Source of the DNA: CAZPMT01 sp964587655
GTDB lineage: Bacteria > Hydrogenedentota > Hydrogenedentia > Hydrogenedentales > SLHB01
DNA length: 64,000 nucleotides
Reading direction: 5' to 3'
NCBI GenBank assembly: GCA_964587655.1
Contig: CAZPMT010000011.1
Location: forward strand, 1 to 64,000
The translations under genes were made by a program, and so were the position numbers. The notes below the pieces were generated by a model. The model was not told the DNA's origin and ran no database searches. It saw nothing but the letters and a program-made list of their open reading frames with translations. Shown in pieces: positions 59,559-64,000 of this stretch (within the stretch, counting starts at the first letter, position 1; every line of letters begins with the position of its first letter).

Positions 59559-60718
59559 CAGGGAACCGGCTGCGTCGCGGCCTTTTGCGCCTGCTCGGCC
59601 GAAGCCGGGTTGGTCAGGTACGGATTGCCGTCAGGCAACGCCTTCAGAACCTGCTGAAGCTTCGCCAACTCCTTGAGAATGCGTTCGACCGGCGGCGCTT
59701 CCACGGCCTCGAAGTTCGCGCCCTGGTAGGTCATCTTCCCGCTGCGAGACGGCCACTCGACGCCGATCTTCAAGGGGTACGTCATGCCGTCCACGGGGAC
59801 ATACGACCGCAACGTAACCACGTAGTCGCTTTGCAGGATGTTCTGGACTTCCTCGACGCAACGCTGCATGCCGGCCGTGGTTTCGCCGATCGGGTAGTAA
59901 ATGCCGAACGAGTTGTTCGATAGCGCCTGCAGGTTCTTCAGGAATTCCGCGTCGACTTTGCTGTAACCCAACGAGTAGATCGGAATCGGGATCGGCAGAT
60001 TCGAGATGCGGGTGTTCAAGTCTTCCCGCGACAGGGCGCTCCCCTCGTCCTTACCATCCGAGAAGACGACAATGCTGTTCGAGACAATGTACTCGGCTTC
60101 GCCGGAGGTCGTCCCGCCTTGGCTCACCATGCCGCACATCTGGATGGCCGCGCCGATGGCGTCGTACAGGCGCGTTTTCATCCCGTCGCACTTGATGTCG
60201 GCCAGCCGGCGGCCCAGCGCTTGGGCGTCGCGCTCGAAGTTTGAAACCAGTTCATACCCTTCCGTCGTGTCGCGTATTGCCAGGACCGCGACCTGATCCT
60301 GCGGACGTTTGCTGTCGATAAACCGCGCGACCGCCTTGAGAGCGTCATCAAACGGCGCCCCAGCCATGGTCTTGCTGCAATCGATCACCGCGACGGTCCT
60401 CGTCGCCTCGTTGCGGTTGCGTAGCGATTCGACAAAGTACTGCCTCTTGACCGGGTCATAAGAGCGCCCCTTGACCATGACGCCGATATTCATCTCGTTG
60501 AGATTCACCAGCGGCTGCTTGTTCTCATCGAACGTCCGCATATAGATCTGCACGAAGGGGTAGAGTCCCGATTCCACCTTGAAGATCTTCAGCGCGAACC
60601 CCTGCAGGTTCGTTGAAGCCGGCCCCTGCCCCGAAGCCGGAGCCGCCACCACCGCGAATGCCACGACCGCCGCGAAACAAACCGCGGAAAACGATACGGA
60701 ACATCTTCTCGATCTCAT
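59558..60718 (-). CDS. exported VWA-domain protein
   Basis: About 386 aa from ATG 60718, with GAGGAGG 5 nt upstream; the frame opens at 60796. Signal peptide: SVSFSAVCFAAVVAFAVVAA then PASGQ. The VWA domain has a near-complete MIDAS: RTVAVIDCSKTMAGAPFDDA (D-x-S-x-T), the Thr in a later loop and IVVFSDGKDEGSAL (D-G). So it binds a divalent metal and a protein partner in the periplasm. It overlaps the FHA-ABC start by 1 nt, pointing to a tightly coupled VWA - FHA-ABC - kinase operon. C-terminal beta domain follows. Confidence 0.86.
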   Translation of the reverse strand: MRSRRCSVSFSAVCFAAVVAFAVVAAPASGQGPASTNLQGFALKIFKVESGLYPFVQIYMRTFDENKQPLVNLNEMNIGVMVKGRSYDPVKRQYFVESLRNRNEATRTVAVIDCSKTMAGAPFDDALKAVARFIDSKRPQDQVAVLAIRDTTEGYELVSNFERDAQALGRRLADIKCDGMKTRLYDAIGAAIQMCGMVSQGGTTSGEAEYIVSNSIVVFSDGKDEGSALSREDLNTRISNLPIPIPIYSLGYSKVDAEFLKNLQALSNNSFGIYYPIGETTAGMQRCVEEVQNILQSDYVVTLRSYVPVDGMTYPLKIGVEWPSRSGKMTYQGANFEAVEAPPVERILKELAKLQQVLKALPDGNPYLTNPASAEQAQKAATQPVP

Positions 60719-60902
60719 ACGCACCTCCTCATAGTTGCGCCATTGAAAAACCGAAACGCCGATTGAGCCACCTTCGCTCTTGATTCGCAAGTTCACCAGG
60801 AAGCGCCGCGATCATGCTGCGGCCTTGCACATCCAAGTGCAGTGCAGTCCAGTAATCGTAATGCACCAGGCAAGAAAAAGCAATACCCCAACGCAAGAAG
60901 AG

Positions 60903-63581
60903 CTACGTCCGGCCCCGATCTACGTAACAGACCACCCGCTGCTTCAGCGTGTTCGCGTTCAGCCGGATCCGGCAGCCGTCTCCCAAGTCGGCGGCATCGA
61001 CGACCTTCACTACGTGCGAATAGGACGATGCGCGGGGGATCAGGTCGGTGAGCCTGTTTGGCGCGCGGTCGAAGAAGTCGCCGTTTAGAAAATTATCATC
61101 CTTTCCGGGGAAAAGGGCCATATAGAGGATGTCGAACTCGACAAGGTCACTGAAGAAGTGCGTACCGAGGGAGACGTCCGGGATGATGTCCTCCGTCATG
61201 GCGACGATCTCGCACATGCTGGTCACTGTGTTTATCTCTGCGAACGACACCGGCACGCCGAGGGAAGGAGTCGTAGTGCCCCAGCGGCCCGGCCCGAGTA
61301 AAAGTAGGGACAGTAACCTGTTTTCTGGGCCTGGGGCGCCAAGTTCGGCCGGGTAGTGTCCGGCAGAAAAGAGGTTACTGTCCCTACTTTTACTGAAATG
61401 GGCGATCTGGCCGATCAGCCTCGCAATCGAGTATCTCTCCTTCACTGGCATCTGTCCATAGACGGCCGGAACCACGTAGATGAGCCGGTTGATCGTTTCG
61501 ATACGGCTCTGGCCTATCACCGGGCCCCGCGTGCGGAGGATGAGGTCCTGCTCCGGGATATCCGCCGGGGGATCGAGGACGCCCGTCGTGCCCTTCACCT
61601 GCAACGGGCGGCACTGCACGAGGTTTATCCGGTACTCGTTGTCCGGCGTGAAGTTCGTCGTAAACTCGACGTCGACCGGATAGTCATAGGCCTCTTGGAT
61701 GGTCTTCAGCATAAGCCGCATGTCCCCGACAAAGGCCGTCTTCGTGAGAAGCTCGTCAAACGTCAGTATCCAAGGGGATGTGCCGCGAACGCCGCGTTCG
61801 CGGGCGTATCGCTCGGCTTTCTCGTCCCGCGAAGCGAAGAGATTCAGCGACCGCTTCGGGCTCTGCTCCGTCACCGAGGCGAAGTCCGTCGTGACGACCA
61901 AGTTTCCCTCGAGGTCGATGACGTCCACGTTCCGTTGCGCATGTTGACGCACGTGATCGAAGTCGGATTCGGGACGCCGGTCGGGCGCGTTCAGCGCCAC
62001 CAACCGGGTGTAGTCATCATCGGACCGGTCCACGGCGCGCGTGCCAAGCCCGAACACGAGCCGCAGCATTCCCGCCTCGGGATCGATGTACTCGCTCCAG
62101 ACGTAAGGATTGAACGAAAAACCGACTCCGGCCACGTCCGGGTAGAAGTAACTGCCGTGCATGGAACCCGACACGCGCTGCACGAGCAGTCCCATCTGCT
62201 CGTCGCGCTGGAGCATGCCGCGGCTCGCTCGATATGACAGCGCGCGTTCGCTCATCGTGCTGGCGTAGATTGTGCGCACCGCCGAGATGAAGTTCTCGAG
62301 CCGCTTGTGCCGGGATCCCTGGTTCGCGCAGAAAACGCTTTCATACTTGCCCGCGAACGCATTCCCGAAGTTGTCCTCAAGGAGACTGCTCGACCGCACG
62401 ATAATAGGCGACTGCCCGAAGTAGTCGAGCATGTCCTCAAACTGCCGCTCGATGTAGTTCGGAAACGTCCCCGTCAGGATGCGCTGCCGTCCAGTCTCGG
62501 CGCCCTCGAGGAAGGAGTTCGGGTCCTTCTGTTTCCGCCGCACCCACCAGCAGCCGTTGCGCACCAGGAACGTGTAGAAAACGTCCGAGCCGATGAAAAA
62601 CGAATCGTGCACCTCGAGAAGTTCCGCCCAACGCGCATCCGCCGCTCGAAGAATGGCGCGCGCCAGCAGCATCCCCACCGACTTGCCGCCGATCAGGCCC
62701 GTTCCGATCATCCGCCTGCCGACTTCGATCAGATCGGACAGGTTGAAGTATCGCTCCGCCAGCGACAACACCCGGTCGTCGCGCGACATAACCATCCGCA
62801 GCATGCGGATGAAAAGTTCCCTTTCCTCCTTGGGGTCTCCCGCGCCGGAGCGGAACTTTTCGAGCAATTGCTCCGCATGCACGAAGGTCCAGTTCCAGAC
62901 GCCAAGCCGCGAGTTGGCCGAATCCAGCGGCGACCGCGGCGCGGACGTCAGGATCTCGGCGATTGTGTAGCTTTCCGTGACGGGCGTGAAGGCGTCTTCC
63001 TCCCAAACGTGCAGCATGTGCATCGTGGGCGAGTAGCGGTGCTGCACTTTCATCGGATGCACGTAGAGCTTGCCCTTGTGCCGATAGATATCCAGCAGGA
63101 GTTGCGTCGTCTCGGCGATGGGCTCGGTGGCGTGAATCGAATGGAAGTCGCGCAACAGCGCGAAGTACGTGATCGTCTCGAGGTCATACAGGTACGGACA
63201 GGTCAGCATGAAAAAGTTGCCGACCATCCTGTCGCTGTACCAATCCACCGCGAGATCGGAGAGGCAGTCGAAGATGTAGAACGCGCCCCGCCCCGCCTCT
63301 TCGATCATCTTGTGGGCCTCGTCGATGAATATCTCGAAACCCTTCTCGGGATGCAGCGTGCACGTCTCGACCCCAGTGCCCGCCGGAACCAACGCCTCGT
63401 GCCGCGCGAACCGGAAGTAGATCACCCGCTTGCCTTTCGCGATCGCATTCTCGTAATACGGCTTGATGAGAGGCTTATAGTCATCGATCGTGTCGACCTG
63501 CCACACGATGTTGTCCCCCGCCATCAGCCCCTTCAGCATCCGGTCAAGACCCGGGAGACCCGTGCTCAGACGTGCGTCCAT
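60903..63581 (-). CDS. KaiC-like/PEP-pyruvate-binding domain fusion protein
   Basis: 892 aa. Residues ~1-190 look like a RecA/KaiC fold (MDARLSTGLPGLDRMLKGLM), but the expected Walker A is absent (DNIVWQVDTIDDYK). A pyruvate/phosphate-dikinase-type PEP-binding domain follows (GLIGGKSVGMLLARAILRAA, VRSSSLLEDNFGNAFAGKYE). There is no phosphohistidine or C-terminal PEP-utilising domain, so it is not a complete PEP synthase. Near the end a 98-bp inverted-repeat element (61297-61394) is translated in frame, inserting about 32 residues (roughly KSRDSNLF...LSLLL) ahead of the conserved LGPGRWGTTTPSLG. It lies upstream of, and on the same strand as, the VWA operon. Confidence 0.82.
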   Translation of the reverse strand: MDARLSTGLPGLDRMLKGLMAGDNIVWQVDTIDDYKPLIKPYYENAIAKGKRVIYFRFARHEALVPAGTGVETCTLHPEKGFEIFIDEAHKMIEEAGRGAFYIFDCLSDLAVDWYSDRMVGNFFMLTCPYLYDLETITYFALLRDFHSIHATEPIAETTQLLLDIYRHKGKLYVHPMKVQHRYSPTMHMLHVWEEDAFTPVTESYTIAEILTSAPRSPLDSANSRLGVWNWTFVHAEQLLEKFRSGAGDPKEERELFIRMLRMVMSRDDRVLSLAERYFNLSDLIEVGRRMIGTGLIGGKSVGMLLARAILRAADARWAELLEVHDSFFIGSDVFYTFLVRNGCWWVRRKQKDPNSFLEGAETGRQRILTGTFPNYIERQFEDMLDYFGQSPIIVRSSSLLEDNFGNAFAGKYESVFCANQGSRHKRLENFISAVRTIYASTMSERALSYRASRGMLQRDEQMGLLVQRVSGSMHGSYFYPDVAGVGFSFNPYVWSEYIDPEAGMLRLVFGLGTRAVDRSDDDYTRLVALNAPDRRPESDFDHVRQHAQRNVDVIDLEGNLVVTTDFASVTEQSPKRSLNLFASRDEKAERYARERGVRGTSPWILTFDELLTKTAFVGDMRLMLKTIQEAYDYPVDVEFTTNFTPDNEYRINLVQCRPLQVKGTTGVLDPPADIPEQDLILRTRGPVIGQSRIETINRLIYVVPAVYGQMPVKERYSIARLIGQIAHFSKSRDSNLFSAGHYPAELGAPGPENRLLSLLLLGPGRWGTTTPSLGVPVSFAEINTVTSMCEIVAMTEDIIPDVSLGTHFFSDLVEFDILYMALFPGKDDNFLNGDFFDRAPNRLTDLIPRASSYSHVVKVVDAADLGDGCRIRLNANTLKQRVVCYVDRGRT
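61297..61394. repeat. 98-bp inverted-repeat element inside the PEP-binding gene
   Basis: Arms 61297-61327 and 61364-61394 match at 30 of 31 positions (first 23 perfect; starts AGTAAAAGTAGGGACAGTAA), with a 36-nt loop. It is read through in frame by the gene and has no stop. Resembles REP-type elements mobilised by RAYT (REP-associated tyrosine) transposases. Confidence 0.92.
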
Positions 63582-63686
63582 CTGCTGAATAACCCTCTCT
63601 GAAAGCTGAATGGCTAGAGAGCCGCCTCACACGGCGTGCGCCGTACGCTGCCTGCTCCCTAGCCACAACATTACCACAACCCGCGA

Positions 63687-64000
63687 TTATACGAGTCCCT
63701 GATCAAGCATTGCATCAGCGACCTTCACGAAACCGGCGATATTCGCGCCCATCACGTAGTTGCCAGGATCGCCGTAGTCTTCCGACGCATTGTACGCCTG
63801 CGTGTGGATGGCCTCCATGATCTGCTTCAGGCGCGCGTCCACTTCCTCGCGCGGCCACATCACGTGCTGCGCGTTCTGCGCCATCTCGAGACCAGACACC
63901 GCGACGCCCCCCGCGTTCGCGGCCTTACCGGGACCATACAGGATCTTGCTGTCAAGGAAGACTTTCACGCCTTCCGGATCGGTCGGCATGTTCGCGCCTT
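63687..64000 (-). CDS. gdhA: glutamate dehydrogenase, C-terminal part (cut by window edge)
   Basis: At least 104 aa; the gene continues beyond position 64000. The visible end is typical of NADP-dependent Glu dehydrogenase (Glu/Leu/Phe/Val dehydrogenase family): GANMPTDPEGVKVF, ILYGPGKAANAGGVAVSGLE, MAQNAQHVMWPREEVDARLK and NYVMGANIAGFVKVADAMLD. It would make glutamate from 2-oxoglutarate and ammonia. The ATG at 63989 is internal, because the frame is open to the window edge. Confidence 0.95.
   Translation of the reverse strand, partial: GANMPTDPEGVKVFLDSKILYGPGKAANAGGVAVSGLEMAQNAQHVMWPREEVDARLKQIMEAIHTQAYNASEDYGDPGNYVMGANIAGFVKVADAMLDQGLV

Noticed and set aside
62307..63602. Plus-strand frame opposite the PEP-binding gene
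   Set aside because: No domain; codon pattern is the complement of the minus-strand gene.

Overview
The window is GC-rich bacterial chromosome, about 60% GC by eye (not counted). No rRNA or other single marker fixes the taxon. Several Tat-exported Gfo/Idh/MocA-type proteins, multi-domain GH38 alpha-mannosidases, polytopic spermidine-synthase fusions, FHA-ABC/kinase cassettes and many short palindromic repeats are together typical of uncultured Hydrogenedentota, Planctomycetota or Lentisphaerota-like bacteria. That assignment is inference. Layout: 1-7000 holds a Tat-exported hydrolase-like protein, a membrane-anchored protein of carboxypeptidase-regulatory-like repeats and the ribosome-associated GTPase TypA/BipA. 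7100-11422 is a minus-strand surface-polysaccharide operon (polytopic glycosyltransferase, flippase, methyltransferase). 11658-12947 is a Tat-exported oxidoreductase and 13033-14070 an AT-richer SGNH-like gene. 14147-20144 is a minus-strand glycan-catabolism cluster: GH63-like hydrolase, BadF/BcrA-type sugar kinase, SIS protein and a GH38 alpha-mannosidase broken by a pentanucleotide repeat. 20495-26303 is a patchwork of probable defence genes: a single-chain restriction-modification enzyme bracketed by direct repeats, and an AlbA_2/Schlafen-type regulator bracketed by a duplicated piece of a phosphoesterase gene. 26215-35159 carries the phosphoesterase, a pRiA4b ORF-3-like protein, a sodium:solute symporter, a large exported GH38 protein and a VWA lipoprotein. 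35554-45021 has a second exported oxidoreductase, an AT-richer methyltransferase, a spermidine-synthase/TPR membrane fusion, heptosyltransferase WaaF, a Tat-exported TIM-barrel epimerase-like protein and MgtE. 46233-53287 is a roughly 7 kb integrated element at the 3' end of tRNA-Leu(TAA), bounded by a 33-bp att repeat. It has a tyrosine integrase, an AlpA-like regulator, a primase split into several overlapping cistrons and a zinc-ribbon membrane protein, but no virion genes. tRNA-Cys follows. 53661-64000 carries a sulfatase-fold hydrolase, a Ser/Thr kinase - FHA-ABC transporter - VWA protein operon, a degenerate KaiC/PEP-binding-domain protein and the 3' end of glutamate dehydrogenase. How the parts connect: the GH38, GH63, kinase, SIS, symporter and exported oxidoreductases fit a lifestyle of degrading mannose-containing glycans (inference). 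The kinase/FHA/VWA cassette looks like a phospho-signalling module controlling an ABCG-type exporter. The most unusual pattern is the density of small palindromic elements, three of which lie in frame inside otherwise intact coding sequences (28171, 40042, 61297). Another supplies the Shine-Dalgarno of the gene it abuts (11431).
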